A DNA stretch of 64,000 nucleotides from Sphingobium arseniciresistens (GCA_029167225.1 JARFNK010000004.1:248001-312000); one strand, 5' to 3'. Positions 54,124-63,958 are shown, counted from the first letter of the stretch. Numbers and translations: made by a program. The notes: generated by a model not told the origin, from the sequence alone.

Positions 54124-55573
54124 GCCAGCTGGCTCCGTCGCGTTCGATAAGGGCAATGGCCGAAGACGGCCCCCAGTTCCCGGAAGCATAGGTGGAAGGC
54201 TTGATGCCTGCCTCCTGCCAGCCGTCGATGATCGAATCGATCCAGACCCACTGCGCTTCCACCTCGTCGCGGCGAACGAACAGTGTCGCATCGCCCTCCA
54301 GAAGGTCCAGCAGCAGGCGCTCATAGGCGATGCGCCGGCGCTGGCCGCCAAATTCATGGTCGAGCGATACGTCGAGGCCGACCTCGCGCAGCTTCACGCC
54401 GTCAAGCCCCGGTTCCTTCGCCATGATGAGCAGGCGGATATTCTCTTCCGGCTGCAGGCGAATGATGAGGGTGTTGGGCTCCAGCCCCGATGCGCCACGC
54501 TTGCCGAAGATGCTGTGCGCGACCGGCTTGAACTGGATCATGATTTCCGACTGGCGGCTCGGCATCCGCTTGCCGGTGCGCAGATAGAAGGGCACGCCCG
54601 TCCAGCGCCAGTTGTCGATATAGGCTTTGAGCGCGACGAAGGTCTCGGTCGTCGATGGCTTGCCAAGCTCATCGGCATATCCCGTGACGATCTGCCCCTG
54701 CACGGCGCCGGGCGTATATTGCCCGCGCACGCTGTGGGTCTTCACGCTCTCGGCGTCCATCGGGCGCAAGGAGCGGAGCACCTTCACCTTCTCGTCGCGC
54801 ACCGCGGTCGAATCGAGCCGGGCAGGGGGCTCCATCGCGATGATCGAGAGAATCTGCAGCATATGGTTCTGCACCATGTCGCGCAGCGCGCCAACGCCGT
54901 CATAATAGGAGACGCGGCCTTCCAGCCCGACGACTTCGCCGACCGTGATCTGCACATGGTCGATCGCATTGGCGTTCCACAGCGGCTCGAACATCATGTT
55001 GCCAAAGCGCAGCGCCATCAGGTTCTGCACCGTTTCCTTGCCCAGATAATGGTCGACGCGGAAGATCGACTGCTCGTCGAACAGCGCGCCGATCCCGTCG
55101 TTCACGACCTTCGAAGAGGCGAGATCCTTGCCGATCGGCTTTTCCATCGCGATCCGGGTTTTCGGCCCGGAAATGCCGGCGCGCGCCAGCCCCTCGGCCG
55201 TCGGCGCGAACAAGGAAGGCGGTGTGGACAGGTAAATGGAGACCCCTTGCTGCAACCGGTCGCCAAGCCGCTCGGCCAGCGCCGAAAACTGCTCATTGTT
55301 GCCGGCCTCGACCGGGCAGTAGATGATTCGCCCCAGCAGATCCGCCGCGCAGCCTTCGTCAAAGCGGTCCGCGACAATGAATTTGCGCAGCGCGGCATTG
55401 ATGTCCGCGCGGAATGCCTCGTCATTCATTTCCGTGCGGCCGGAGGCGATGACCATGAAGTCTGCAGGCAGCAGTTCGTCGCACAGCAGGTTGTAGAGCG
55501 AGGGGAAGAGCATGCGATGGGCAAGATCGCCAGTCGCACCAAAAAGAATAAGCGTGGAGGATTGTTCGGTCAA
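54116..55573 (-). CDS. zwf: glucose-6-phosphate 1-dehydrogenase
   Basis: NADP-dependent oxidation of glucose 6-phosphate to 6-phosphogluconolactone, the entry to the Entner-Doudoroff and pentose phosphate routes. The 485-residue protein has the dinucleotide loop [18 protein letters not shown] and the active-site [19 protein letters not shown]. The start codon is TTG55573 with GAGGGA upstream. pgl is not in the operon. It is first of zwf-edd-glk-eda, where all junctions overlap or nearly touch, so the four enzymes are made together. Confidence 0.95.
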   Translation of the reverse strand: MTEQSSTLILFGATGDLAHRMLFPSLYNLLCDELLPADFMVIASGRTEMNDEAFRADINAALRKFIVADRFDEGCAADLLGRIIYCPVEAGNNEQFSALAERLGDRLQQGVSIYLSTPPSLFAPTAEGLARAGISGPKTRIAMEKPIGKDLASSKVVNDGIGALFDEQSIFRVDHYLGKETVQNLMALRFGNMMFEPLWNANAIDHVQITVGEVVGLEGRVSYYDGVGALRDMVQNHMLQILSIIAMEPPARLDSTAVRDEKVKVLRSLRPMDAESVKTHSVRGQYTPGAVQGQIVTGYADELGKPSTTETFVALKAYIDNWRWTGVPFYLRTGKRMPSRQSEIMIQFKPVAHSIFGKRGASGLEPNTLIIRLQPEENIRLLIMAKEPGLDGVKLREVGLDVSLDHEFGGQRRRIAYERLLLDLLEGDATLFVRRDEVEAQWVWIDSIIDGWQEAGIKPSTYASGNWGPSSAIALIERDGASWHD

Positions 55574-55625
55574 AGGTTGTCCCTCACCGTTTGCGGTTTA
55601 TCGATCTTCCTGCACGAATGCGCCT

Positions 55626-55653
55626 TGTATAGCGAATGATGCCGGGACCGCAA
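55626..55653 (-). promoter_or_regulatory. candidate promoter of the zwf-edd-glk-eda operon
   Basis: On the minus strand TTGCGG (55653-55648) and TATACA (55631-55626) are 16 bases apart, about 53 bases upstream of the zwf TTG. It lies between the tRNA-Ser gene and zwf. No operator was identified. Confidence 0.45.
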
Positions 55654-55709
55654 CCATTGCCAGGCGGCCATCAGAACGCATCTCAATGCCCTCGCGGAAA
55701 TTTTTTTGG

Positions 55710-55796
55710 CGGACAGGGTGGGATTCGAACCCACGGTGAGCTTGCACCCACGGCGGTTTTCAAGACCGCTGCCTTAAACCACTCGGCCACCTGTCC
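55710..55796 (-). tRNA. tRNA-Ser(TGA)
   Basis: An 87-base cloverleaf: acceptor stem GGACAGG with CCTGTCC and discriminator G, D-arm GGCCGAGTGG, anticodon TGA (plus positions 55760-55762) in loop TCTTGAAAA, a long variable arm as in class II tRNAs, and TTCGAATCC in the T-arm. CCA is encoded (55709-55707). It reads UCA codons and UCN by wobble. No T-rich terminator follows it on the minus strand, so read-through into zwf is possible. Confidence 0.97.
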
Positions 55797-55948
55797 TTGT
55801 GGCGCCGCTTCTATCCAGACCGTCGATAAAGCCAAGCGAAAATCTGCGCGGCGCGCTCAACCTCGTTTAGGGGCATCGTGGCGCGGGCGGGGAGGAAGGG
55901 GATTCACCTGAGCGGCAGGCTGTGCAACAAGGAGCGCCGGAGGGTCAT

Positions 55949-57025
55949 ATGAAACGTACATTTACCACTGCCTTGTCTGCTGCAGCCGCGATTTTCGCGA
56001 TTGCGCTGGCGAGCGGTGATGCCCCCAATGGCGATCTGGTAACAGCCGCCCATGCGCAGGATCTGGCTGGAATGGACGGTGGTTTCCAAGCCTATCTGCA
56101 GAGCCTGCGGCCCAAAGCGCAGGCGATGGGCATTCGCGATTCGACCATCAACGCGGTATTCCCGACGCTCACGATCAATCCCCGCGTGGTGCAACTGGAC
56201 CAGTCGCAGCCCGGAGGCGGCATTGATTCTCCCATTCCGAATTTCGCGCCCTACAGGCAGCAGCATGTGGATGCCGCGCGCATCGGCCGTGGCCGCACGG
56301 CTTATCAGGCGAACCGTTCCCAGCTTTCCCGCATAGAGAGCGAGACGGGCGTTCCCGAATCGATCATGGTCGCGATCTACGGGCACGAAACCAATTATGG
56401 CAGCTATGTCGGCGACTTCGATCTGTTGCGATCGTTGGCGACGCTGGCGCATGAAGGTCGGCGTCGCGCACTCTTCGAGCCGGAGTTCCTGGCCGCGCTC
56501 AAAATTGTCGATCAGGGTGTGCCCCGCAGTAAGCTCGTCGGAAGCTGGGCCGGCGCCATGGGCTATCCCCAGTTCCTGCCGTCCGTTTACCTGAGGGTCG
56601 CGCGGGATGGCGATGGGGATGGCAAGGCGGACATCTGGTCCAGCGAAGCCGATGCACTCGCTTCGATCGCCAATTATTTCGTGAATGCCGGATGGCGAAA
56701 GGGGCAGCCATGGGGTGTCGCCGTCACCGTGCCCGCCGGCTTCGATCGCGCTTCGGTCGCGGGCAAGACCGTGCCCGCGCGATGCCCGAGGGTGATGAAC
56801 CGTCACAGTCGCTGGCTGACCATGGCCGAGTGGCGCGCGCGCGGGATCATGCCGCAGGGTCGGTCCCTGCCATCCGACACCGTGCTTGCGACCTTGCTTG
56901 AGCCCGATGGGCCGGGCAAGACGGCCTATCTCCTGACGGGAAACTATCGCGTGATCCTGGACTATAATTGTTCCAATTTCTACGCGCTGTCCGTGGGGTT
57001 GCTGGCCGATGCGGTTACGCAATAG
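55949..57025 (+). CDS. mltB: lytic murein transglycosylase B
   Basis: A periplasmic enzyme that cuts peptidoglycan glycan chains to form 1,6-anhydro ends. The 358-residue protein has a signal peptide ending near AAHA (residue 36), the SLT_2 domain with catalytic Glu147 in YGHETNYGSY, and GSWAGAMGYPQFLPSVY. No lipobox is seen, so it is a soluble MltB-like form. ATG55949 has GGAGGG five bases upstream. It overlaps rlpA by 17 bases, which couples two wall-acting proteins. Confidence 0.92.
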   Translation: MKRTFTTALSAAAAIFAIALASGDAPNGDLVTAAHAQDLAGMDGGFQAYLQSLRPKAQAMGIRDSTINAVFPTLTINPRVVQLDQSQPGGGIDSPIPNFAPYRQQHVDAARIGRGRTAYQANRSQLSRIESETGVPESIMVAIYGHETNYGSYVGDFDLLRSLATLAHEGRRRALFEPEFLAALKIVDQGVPRSKLVGSWAGAMGYPQFLPSVYLRVARDGDGDGKADIWSSEADALASIANYFVNAGWRKGQPWGVAVTVPAGFDRASVAGKTVPARCPRVMNRHSRWLTMAEWRARGIMPQGRSLPSDTVLATLLEPDGPGKTAYLLTGNYRVILDYNCSNFYALSVGLLADAVTQ

Positions 57026-57923
57026 GGCGCTGATCCCGGCTGTGATGCTCGCAACCACGCTTTCCGGTTGCGACATTACGGATGGGGATGAGAACGCGGC
57101 CAAGACGAAACCTTCAGCGGCTTCGGCGACGCGCCGGATCAGTGACAATATCGTGAAGGTCGGAAAGCCCTATCAGGTGTCGGGGCGATCCTATGTGCCA
57201 AGCGACACGCCGCATTATGACGAGGTCGGCTTTGCCAGCTGGTACGGCGAGGAGCTGGCCGGCAGCAAGACGGCGAATGGCGAGCCATTCAAGCCCACGG
57301 CCATCGCTGCGGCTCACCCGACCTTGCCGTTGCCCAGCTATGTCGAGGTGACGTCACTCGAAACAGGGCGAACGATATTGGTCCGCGTGAACGACCGGGG
57401 TCCATTCTCGTCCGACCGGGTGATCGACCTTTCCCGAGGTGCCGCCGAGCAGTTGGGTATAGCGGGGCGAGGGAATGTGGCCGTGCGGGTCCGGCGTGTC
57501 AGCCCGCCGGACGGCGAGCGCGCCATGTTAAGAGACGGCGGCAAGGTGCCGGCACGCACCACCTTGGCAGCCCATCTTCTGGACGCATTTCGCAGGAAAA
57601 TGCGCGCGGCGTCGGAAAAGCTGGGCAAGGTGTTCAAGCCGGCTGAAGGCAGCTCCACGCCGGGCCTCAATGGCACCAAGTCCACAAGTGTTGGCGGCAC
57701 TGGCGCACCGTCCGGCTATGCCGTGCAGATCGCGGCTTTCGGCTCCGCTAACCGCGCGAGGCAACTCGCCAGCCGGGTTGGCGCGACGGCGATGCAGTCC
57801 GGCGCCGTCTGGCGGGTGCGCTTTGGTCCCTATCCCGACCAGGCGGCCGCGCAAAGCGGCGTCAGGCTTGCGCGCACGAAGGGGTTCAATGATGTACGGA
57901 TTGTCGCTAATGACCATCCGTGA
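57009..57923 (+). CDS. rlpA: septal-ring lytic transglycosylase RlpA with SPOR domain
   Basis: A 304-residue lipoprotein. The signal peptide ends in the lipobox LSGC (Cys21), a double-psi beta-barrel follows (FASWYGEELAGSKTANGE, VRVNDRGPFSSDRVIDLS, about 70-165), and a C-terminal SPOR domain (YAVQIAAFGSANRARQLA, about 228-300) binds glycan strands stripped of stem peptides at division sites. The order matches RlpA of Pseudomonas, which cleaves naked glycans. It overlaps the mltB 3' end, and a D,D-carboxypeptidase gene comes next. Confidence 0.92.
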   Translation: MRLRNRALIPAVMLATTLSGCDITDGDENAAKTKPSAASATRRISDNIVKVGKPYQVSGRSYVPSDTPHYDEVGFASWYGEELAGSKTANGEPFKPTAIAAAHPTLPLPSYVEVTSLETGRTILVRVNDRGPFSSDRVIDLSRGAAEQLGIAGRGNVAVRVRRVSPPDGERAMLRDGGKVPARTTLAAHLLDAFRRKMRAASEKLGKVFKPAEGSSTPGLNGTKSTSVGGTGAPSGYAVQIAAFGSANRARQLASRVGATAMQSGAVWRVRFGPYPDQAAAQSGVRLARTKGFNDVRIVANDHP

Positions 57924-57990
57924 AATCACGTTACGCGACCAGTTTCATTTGCCTGTCGGTAGCTGTCGCTACCCGAAGTCGAGAGTGCCC

Positions 57991-59166
57991 ATGACCGTTC
58001 CCATGAAGAAGACCGCCTTTTCGCTCATCATGCTGGCGCTGGGTGCGCAGCCCCTCTCGGCGGGCGCGCCGCCCTATACCAGCGAGGCGCCCATCGCCTA
58101 TATGAAGGATCTCTCGTCGGGCGCGGTGCTCTATAACAAGGCCGGGCAGCAGCGTATTCCTCCCGCTTCGCTCGCGAAGATGATGACCGCGCATGTCGCC
58201 TTCCGCCTGATTCAGAAGGGGGAACTCAAGCTCGGCACCAAGTTTACCGTTCGCCCCGAAACCTGGCAGAAATGGCACGGCCCGGCTGCCGGCTCCACTA
58301 TGTTCCTTTCGGCCGGAGAGCAGGTTTCGGTCGAGAACCTGCTGCACGGCATCGTGACCCTCTCCGGCAACGATGCCTGCGTCGTGCTGGCAGAGGGGAT
58401 CGCCGGCACCGAGCAGGCGTTCGTGGCGCTGATGAACGAGGAAGGCAAGCGCCTGGGCCTTGCCAACAGCCATTTCGGGACGAGCAATGGCTGGCCCGAC
58501 GAGGGCGTGACCTATGTGACGGCGGAAGACCTGGCCAAGCTCGCCGAGGCGACGATCGTCGAGACGCCGGATCTCTACAAGCGCTTTTATGCCACCCAGT
58601 CCTTCACCTGGGGCAAGACCATGGGTGGCAATGAGATCACGCAGGCCAACCGCAATCCCATCCTGGGCAAGATCCCCGGCGCTGATGGCCTGAAGACGGG
58701 CCATACCGAGGAGGCGGGCTTCGGCTTCACCGGATCGGCCGAGCAGGATGGCCGCCGGCTGGTGATGGTGGTCGCCGGTTTGCCCAGTTTCAATGGCCGC
58801 ATCACCGAGTCGGTCCGGTTCATGGACTGGGGCTTCAAGGCGTGGAAGGCGCAGCCGCTGTTCAAGAAGGGCGCGCTGGTCGAGACCGCGCCGGTGCAAC
58901 TGGGCAGCGCGACGTCTGTCGGGCTGGTCGCGCCCCGCAACCTGGCGGTGACGCTGCCGCGCTCCGCATCGGCCAACATTACCGCGAAGGTGGTCTATAC
59001 CGGCCCCATCAAGGCGCCGATCGCCAAGGGCGCACAGATCGCGCAGCTGGTTGTTTCCACGCCGGATACGGGCGCGCAGATCATGCCGCTGGTCGCCGCA
59101 GAGGATGTGGCAGAAGCCGGAATTTTCCGCAGGATGTGGAACGGCCTGATGTCGTTCTTTGCATGA
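57991..59166 (+). CDS. dacC: D-alanyl-D-alanine carboxypeptidase (PBP5/6 type)
   Basis: Removes the terminal D-Ala from peptidoglycan stem peptides. The 391-residue penicillin-binding protein has a signal peptide, SLAK (Ser60-Lys63), SGN (125-127) and KTG (235-237), in the right order, and the C-terminal PBP5 beta domain with an amphipathic end (RRMWNGLMSFF) for membrane attachment. ATG58003 is an alternative start; the frame upstream is a shadow of rlpA. The symbol could equally be dacA. Confidence 0.9.
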   Translation: MTVPMKKTAFSLIMLALGAQPLSAGAPPYTSEAPIAYMKDLSSGAVLYNKAGQQRIPPASLAKMMTAHVAFRLIQKGELKLGTKFTVRPETWQKWHGPAAGSTMFLSAGEQVSVENLLHGIVTLSGNDACVVLAEGIAGTEQAFVALMNEEGKRLGLANSHFGTSNGWPDEGVTYVTAEDLAKLAEATIVETPDLYKRFYATQSFTWGKTMGGNEITQANRNPILGKIPGADGLKTGHTEEAGFGFTGSAEQDGRRLVMVVAGLPSFNGRITESVRFMDWGFKAWKAQPLFKKGALVETAPVQLGSATSVGLVAPRNLAVTLPRSASANITAKVVYTGPIKAPIAKGAQIAQLVVSTPDTGAQIMPLVAAEDVAEAGIFRRMWNGLMSFFA

Positions 59167-59182
59167 GGTCGGGCAAAACCGC

Positions 59183-59809
59183 ATGATCGGTCGGTTCGTC
59201 AGCCTTGAGGGCGGGGAAGGCGCAGGGAAATCGACACAGGTACGGGCGCTCGCCGCGGGGTTGCGCGCGCGCGGCCTGGACGTCGTCGAAACCCGCGAAC
59301 CGGGGGGGAGTGCCGGCGCGGAGGTGATCCGGTCGCTCATTCTGACAGGAGAAGCCGATCGCTGGGAGCCACGCGCCGAGGCGCTTCTCTTCGCCGCGGC
59401 GCGCTCCGACCATGTCGAGCGGGTCATCCGGCCTGCGCTGGCGCGCGGGGCATGGGTGCTGTCGGATCGGTTCATCGACAGCAGCCGCGCCTATCAGAGC
59501 GGCGCGAGCGGCCTTGCCGACGCGGACATCATGGCCTTGCATCATGTCGGCAGTGCCGGCTTGCTACCGGACCGGACGTTCGTCCTGACACTCGACGAAA
59601 TGGTCGCCGCGGCACGCGCAGCGGCCCGGGATGGCGACAGGCCCGATCGCATAGGCGCCCGCGACGCCGCCTTTCATGCGCGCGTAGCGCAGGCATTTCA
59701 GGGTTATGCTCAGGCAGAACCAGCGCGGTTCCGTATGATCGATGCCGGGCGCTCGCCCGAAGCCGTGACGGAAAGCCTTCTCGCTGCGGTCGCGGACCTG
59801 TTGCCGTGA
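59183..59809 (+). CDS. tmk: thymidylate kinase
   Basis: Phosphorylates dTMP to dTDP. The 208-residue protein has the P-loop GGEGAGKST (10-18), TREPGGSAGAE and LSDRFIDSSRAYQS, with family-normal length. ATG59183 is preferred; a TTG at 59159, inside dacC, is in frame. It overlaps holB by four bases (GTGA), the common tmk-holB pairing. Confidence 0.94.
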   Translation: MIGRFVSLEGGEGAGKSTQVRALAAGLRARGLDVVETREPGGSAGAEVIRSLILTGEADRWEPRAEALLFAAARSDHVERVIRPALARGAWVLSDRFIDSSRAYQSGASGLADADIMALHHVGSAGLLPDRTFVLTLDEMVAAARAAARDGDRPDRIGARDAAFHARVAQAFQGYAQAEPARFRMIDAGRSPEAVTESLLAAVADLLP

Positions 59810-60774
59810 TTGCTCTGGGACACGACATCCAGACGGAGACGCTCCTGGCGGCGGCACGCTCCGGCCGGATGCATCATGGCTGGATCCTTGCGGGGCCGAA
59901 GGGCATCGGCAAGGCCAGCTTCGCGCGCGCTGCCGCCCTGCGGATTTTGGCGGACGCCGCCGGCCCTGCCTCCCATGCGCCGGGACTGGAGGTGGAGGTG
60001 GAGCATCCCATCGCCCGTCTGGTCGCTGCCGGCTCTCACCCGGACTATGCGGAATTGGTCCGACAGGAACGCGAGAGCGGCGATCTGGCGCGGAATATCT
60101 CGGTTGATCAGGTCCGCGGGCTGCAACGGTTGCTCGGCAAGGTGCCCTCATTGTCCGACCGTCGCGTCATCGTGATCGACAGCGCCGATGATCTGGAACG
60201 CAGCGCGGCCAACGCGCTCCTGAAAAATCTCGAAGAGCCCCCGGCAGGCACCTTGTTCCTGCTCGTGGCCCATGCGCCGGCCCGGCTGCTGCCCACGATC
60301 AGGTCGCGATGCCGGATCCTGCGCTTCTCGCCGCTCGATCAGGCGCAGATGACGGCGGCGTTGTCGGCAGCGCTTCCCGACAGTGATCCAGCCGAAATCG
60401 CGGCACTGGTCGCGGCGGGCGAGGGCTCGCCCGGCCGAGCGCTGGGTTATGCGGGCCGGGATCTTCCCGGAATGAACCGCATGTTGAGCGACATTGCCGA
60501 GGATGGCGACCCAGGAAACATCAGGCGGCTGGCATTGGCCAAATCGGTCAGTGGCAAGGCCGGAAAGCCCCGGTTCGAACTGCTTCTTGAGCGCGCGCCG
60601 GCCTTTATCGCCGCCGAAGCGAGAGGATGCCAGGGCAGGGCGCTCAAGGACGCGCTCGACGGATGGGAGGCTGCGCGTCGTCTTGCCGCCGGTGCCATCA
60701 TCCTTTCGCTCGATCCGGCTACCGTGGCATTTGAGCTAGGCGGTCATGTCGCTGCACTGGCTGCCGCGCATTAG
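59806..60774 (+). CDS. holB: DNA polymerase III subunit delta'
   Basis: A clamp-loader subunit of 322 residues. It has the AAA+ core with GPKGIGKAS at the P-loop position, RNISVDQVRGLQRLLG, VIDSADDLERSAANALLKNLEEPP, and the SRC motif in TIRSRCRILRF. Delta' is the stator and need not hydrolyse ATP. The start is GTG59806, overlapping the tmk stop. The frame upstream is a shadow of tmk. Confidence 0.93.
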   Translation: MIALGHDIQTETLLAAARSGRMHHGWILAGPKGIGKASFARAAALRILADAAGPASHAPGLEVEVEHPIARLVAAGSHPDYAELVRQERESGDLARNISVDQVRGLQRLLGKVPSLSDRRVIVIDSADDLERSAANALLKNLEEPPAGTLFLLVAHAPARLLPTIRSRCRILRFSPLDQAQMTAALSAALPDSDPAEIAALVAAGEGSPGRALGYAGRDLPGMNRMLSDIAEDGDPGNIRRLALAKSVSGKAGKPRFELLLERAPAFIAAEARGCQGRALKDALDGWEAARRLAAGAIILSLDPATVAFELGGHVAALAAAH

Positions 60775-60839
60775 GCTGGCACTTCTGCGGGACTGCGGCT
60801 AGACAGGCGGCCAACGACAGCCAGCCATTTTGTGAGCCG

Positions 60840-62399
60840 ATGACCAGCCCCTATACCATCACGACCGCCATCAGTTACCCCAACGGGCGCCCTCATATCG
60901 GCCATGCCTATGAGGCGATTGCGACAGATGCCTTTGCGCGCTTCCAGCGAATGGCGGGCAGGGACGTGTTCTTTCAAACCGGCACTGACGAGCATGGCCT
61001 GAAAATGGACCAGGCGGCGCGCGCACGCGGCATCGAGCCGCGCGCACTGGCTGATGAAATGTCATCCTATTTCAAAGAAATGGATGACAGTCTTAATATC
61101 AGCTACGATCGTTTCATTCGAACGAGCGAGCCTGCCCATCACCGCGCAAGCCAGGCGATCTGGCAAGCGATGGAAGCCAATGGCGACCTCTATCTCGGCC
61201 GCTATGAGGGCTGGTACTCCGTCCGAGACGAGGCCTTTTATGACGAGAAGGAACTTGTTGAAGGGGAAGGGGGCGTAAAGCTCTCGCCACAGGGAACCCC
61301 CGTGGAATGGACCGTGGAGGAAAGCTGGTTCTTTCGTCTCTCGGCCTATCAGCAGCCCTTGCTGGACCTTTACGCCAGTCAACCCGATTTCATTCGCCCG
61401 GACAGCCGCCGGAATGAGATCATGCGCTTTGTCGAAGGCGGGCTGAGCGATCTGAGCATTTCGCGCACCAGCTTTGACTGGGGCGTCAAGGTGCCGGGCA
61501 GTGACGGGCATGTCATGTATGTGTGGGTCGATGCGCTCACCAACTATATCACGGGCACGGGCTACCCGGACGATCCCGCGCGGATGGAGCGCTATTGGGC
61601 GCAGGGCGGCGATATCACGCATATCATCGGCAAGGATATCGTGCGTTTTCATACCGTTTACTGGCCAGCATTCCTCATGAGCGCCAAGATTCCGCTACCC
61701 AAGCAGGTGTTCGGCCACGGCTTCCTGCTCAACCGCGGGGAAAAGATGTCGAAGTCGGTCGGCAATGTTGCGGACCCGCTGGAACTGGCGGAGCGCTTCG
61801 GCGTGGACCAGCTGCGCTACTTCCTGCTAGCGGAGGTCAGCTTCGGCAATGACGGCAGCTACAGCCCGGAAGCCATCGTGCAGCGCTCCAATGCGGACCT
61901 TGCCAACAGCTTCGGCAATCTGGCGCAGCGCACGCTGAGCTTCATCGCCAAGAACCTCGCCGGGAAATTGCCCCTCGCCAATGGGCCTGATGCTGCGGAC
62001 AGCGCATTGCTCGCGTCGGTGCGGAGCGCGGCGACCGAATTTGCCGCCGCCATGAACGATCTCGCGCCAAGCCAGGCCATCGAGGCATGGATGCGCGCCG
62101 TGTTCGCCTGCAATGCCTATATCGACGCGCAGGCACCATGGGCGTTGCGCAAGACCGACCCCGAACGGATGGAAACGGTGCTCGCCACGCTTTACGAAGC
62201 GATTGGCCTGCTCGCCATCATCATCCAGCCGGTCATTCCACACAGCGCCACCGCCCTGCTCGATCAGATGGGAATCGAAGGCCGGGATACCGGCGCCTTG
62301 ACGTCACCCTGGTATGACGCCCTTGTCGTCAGCGGTTTCACGCTTGCGCCGCCCAAGCCCTTGTTTCCTCGTCTCGAAATGCCGCAGGTCGATGGCTGA
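60840..62399 (+). CDS. metG: methionyl-tRNA synthetase
   Basis: A class I synthetase charging tRNA-Met. The 519-residue protein has HIGH (19-22), KMSKS (302-306) and FFQTGTDEHGLK. The connective peptide region (GWYSVRDEAFYDEKEL) lacks the Cys knuckles of the zinc type, and there is no C-terminal EMAP-like domain, so it is the short alphaproteobacterial form. It is followed by tatD after three bases. Confidence 0.95.
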   Translation: MTSPYTITTAISYPNGRPHIGHAYEAIATDAFARFQRMAGRDVFFQTGTDEHGLKMDQAARARGIEPRALADEMSSYFKEMDDSLNISYDRFIRTSEPAHHRASQAIWQAMEANGDLYLGRYEGWYSVRDEAFYDEKELVEGEGGVKLSPQGTPVEWTVEESWFFRLSAYQQPLLDLYASQPDFIRPDSRRNEIMRFVEGGLSDLSISRTSFDWGVKVPGSDGHVMYVWVDALTNYITGTGYPDDPARMERYWAQGGDITHIIGKDIVRFHTVYWPAFLMSAKIPLPKQVFGHGFLLNRGEKMSKSVGNVADPLELAERFGVDQLRYFLLAEVSFGNDGSYSPEAIVQRSNADLANSFGNLAQRTLSFIAKNLAGKLPLANGPDAADSALLASVRSAATEFAAAMNDLAPSQAIEAWMRAVFACNAYIDAQAPWALRKTDPERMETVLATLYEAIGLLAIIIQPVIPHSATALLDQMGIEGRDTGALTSPWYDALVVSGFTLAPPKPLFPRLEMPQVDG

Positions 62400-62402
62400 G
62401 CC

Positions 62403-63191
62403 ATGCTGATCGACAGTCACTGCCACCTCAATTACAAGGGCCTGATCGAAGATCAGCCTGCGGTGCTCTCCCGTGCCCGCGCGGCCGGCGTAGACCTGAT
62501 GCTGAACATCGCCACGCGCGAGAGCGAATGGGACGATGTCCTTGCGACGGCGGAGCGGGAAGGGGATGTGTGGGCCACAGTCGGCATCCATCCGCATGAA
62601 GCCGACGAGCATCCCCATATCGACACGGCCAAGCTGGTGGAGCGTGCCGCGCATCCGCGCATCGTCGGCATCGGTGAAACGGGCCTCGACTATTATTACG
62701 ACCATAGCGACCGCGACCGGCAGCAACGGAGCTTCCGCGCCCATATCGCCGCCGCCCGCGAAACCGGACTGCCGCTGATCGTCCACACCCGCGAGGCGGA
62801 AGAGGACACGATCGCGATCATGCGCGATGAAATGGGGAAGGGGGCCTATAGCGGCGTCATCCACTGTTTCACGGCCAGCGGCGCCTTCGCCGACATGGCG
62901 ATGGATATCGGCTTCTACATCAGCATTTCCGGCATCGTGACGTTCAAGAACGCGCGCGATCTTCAGGAAACGGCGGCCCGCCTTCCCGCTGATCGGCTGC
63001 TGATCGAGACGGACTCGCCCTTTCTCGCGCCAGTGCCGCATCGCGGAAAGCCTTGTGAGCCCAGCTTCGTGGCCGATACGGCGCGCTTTCTGGCGACGCT
63101 GCGAGGGGAGAGTGTGGAAGAGCTCGGGGCGACGACGAGCGCCAATTTCCTGCGGCTGTTCTCGAAAATCCGCGTCGAGGCTGCTGGATGA
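62403..63191 (+). CDS. tatD: TatD-family metal-dependent hydrolase
   Basis: A 262-residue TIM-barrel nuclease-like enzyme: DSHCHLN at the N-terminus, IGETGLDYYYDHSD, PLIVHTREAEEDT, GVIHCFTASG and LLIETDSPFLAPVPHRG with metal-binding His and Asp residues. Members are Mg-dependent 3'-5' DNases or tRNA-acting enzymes. The metG-tatD pair is widely kept. It overlaps the next gene by four bases (ATGA). Confidence 0.92.
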   Translation: MLIDSHCHLNYKGLIEDQPAVLSRARAAGVDLMLNIATRESEWDDVLATAEREGDVWATVGIHPHEADEHPHIDTAKLVERAAHPRIVGIGETGLDYYYDHSDRDRQQRSFRAHIAAARETGLPLIVHTREAEEDTIAIMRDEMGKGAYSGVIHCFTASGAFADMAMDIGFYISISGIVTFKNARDLQETAARLPADRLLIETDSPFLAPVPHRGKPCEPSFVADTARFLATLRGESVEELGATTSANFLRLFSKIRVEAAG

Positions 63192-63958
63192 GCCTGACGG
63201 TTACGGTGCTTGGTTGCGGGACATCCTCGGGTGTGCCGCGGATCGGCAACGATTGGGGCCAGTGCGATCCGCATGATCCGCGCAATCGCCGGACGCGTGC
63301 CTCCATCCTGATCGAGAGCAGCACCACGCGGCTGCTCGTCGATACGTCACCCGACATGCGCAACCAGTTGCTGGATGCCCAGGTGGCCGATGTCGATGCG
63401 ATTTTGTGGACGCATGACCATGCCGACCATTGCCATGGGATCGACGACGTCCGGCAACTCTTTCACTATCGCCGCGAACCGATCGCCGGCTATGCACGGG
63501 CGGAAACGCTGGCGTTGCTGCGCAAGCGCTTCGGCTATGCGTTCGATGGGAGAAACGGCTATCCCTCGATCATCGACGGCAGAGTGCTGCCCGATCGGTT
63601 AACCATCGGCGACATCGAGATCCATAGTGTCGATCAACCACATGGTAATATTTTTTCAACAGGATTTCGATTTATATCCAATGGATTATCAATTGGATAT
63701 GCCACGGACTTTCATCTTGTCACTCCGGAGATGATCGCGCTGTTTTCCGGCGTCGATTTGTGGGTGGTCGATGCGCTTCGCCGCGCGCCGCATCCCACTC
63801 ATCCACATCTGGGACTGACATTAGCCGCGATCGAGCAAACCCGGCCAAAGCGCGCAATCCTGACGCATATGGATCAGAGCATGGATTATGCGAAGCTCGC
63901 CTCCGAACTGCCGGATGGCGTCGAGCCGGGCTATGACGGTTTGCGGGCAACTATGTGA
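63188..63958 (+). CDS. MBL-fold metallohydrolase (PhnP-like)
   Basis: A 256-residue metallo-beta-lactamase-fold phosphodiesterase: VLGCGTSSGVPRIGNDWGQC at the start, THDHADHCHGIDD (two-metal site), GYATDFHLV and HPHLGLT. It resembles PhnP, a cyclic ribose phosphate phosphodiesterase, but no phn gene is present, so the natural substrate is open. The last gene is coupled to it by GTGA overlap. A short AT-rich patch lies within it near 63650-63700. Confidence 0.88.
   Translation: MSLTVTVLGCGTSSGVPRIGNDWGQCDPHDPRNRRTRASILIESSTTRLLVDTSPDMRNQLLDAQVADVDAILWTHDHADHCHGIDDVRQLFHYRREPIAGYARAETLALLRKRFGYAFDGRNGYPSIIDGRVLPDRLTIGDIEIHSVDQPHGNIFSTGFRFISNGLSIGYATDFHLVTPEMIALFSGVDLWVVDALRRAPHPTHPHLGLTLAAIEQTRPKRAILTHMDQSMDYAKLASELPDGVEPGYDGLRATM

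Noticed and set aside
51375-55639. Series of long plus-strand frames across the glk, edd and zwf genes
   Set aside because: They are shadows of strongly conserved Entner-Doudoroff enzymes on the minus strand.
55707-55800. tRNA-Ser gene as an integration site for a mobile element
   Set aside because: No integrase gene and no direct repeat of the tRNA end were seen in the flanks; the neighbours are housekeeping genes.
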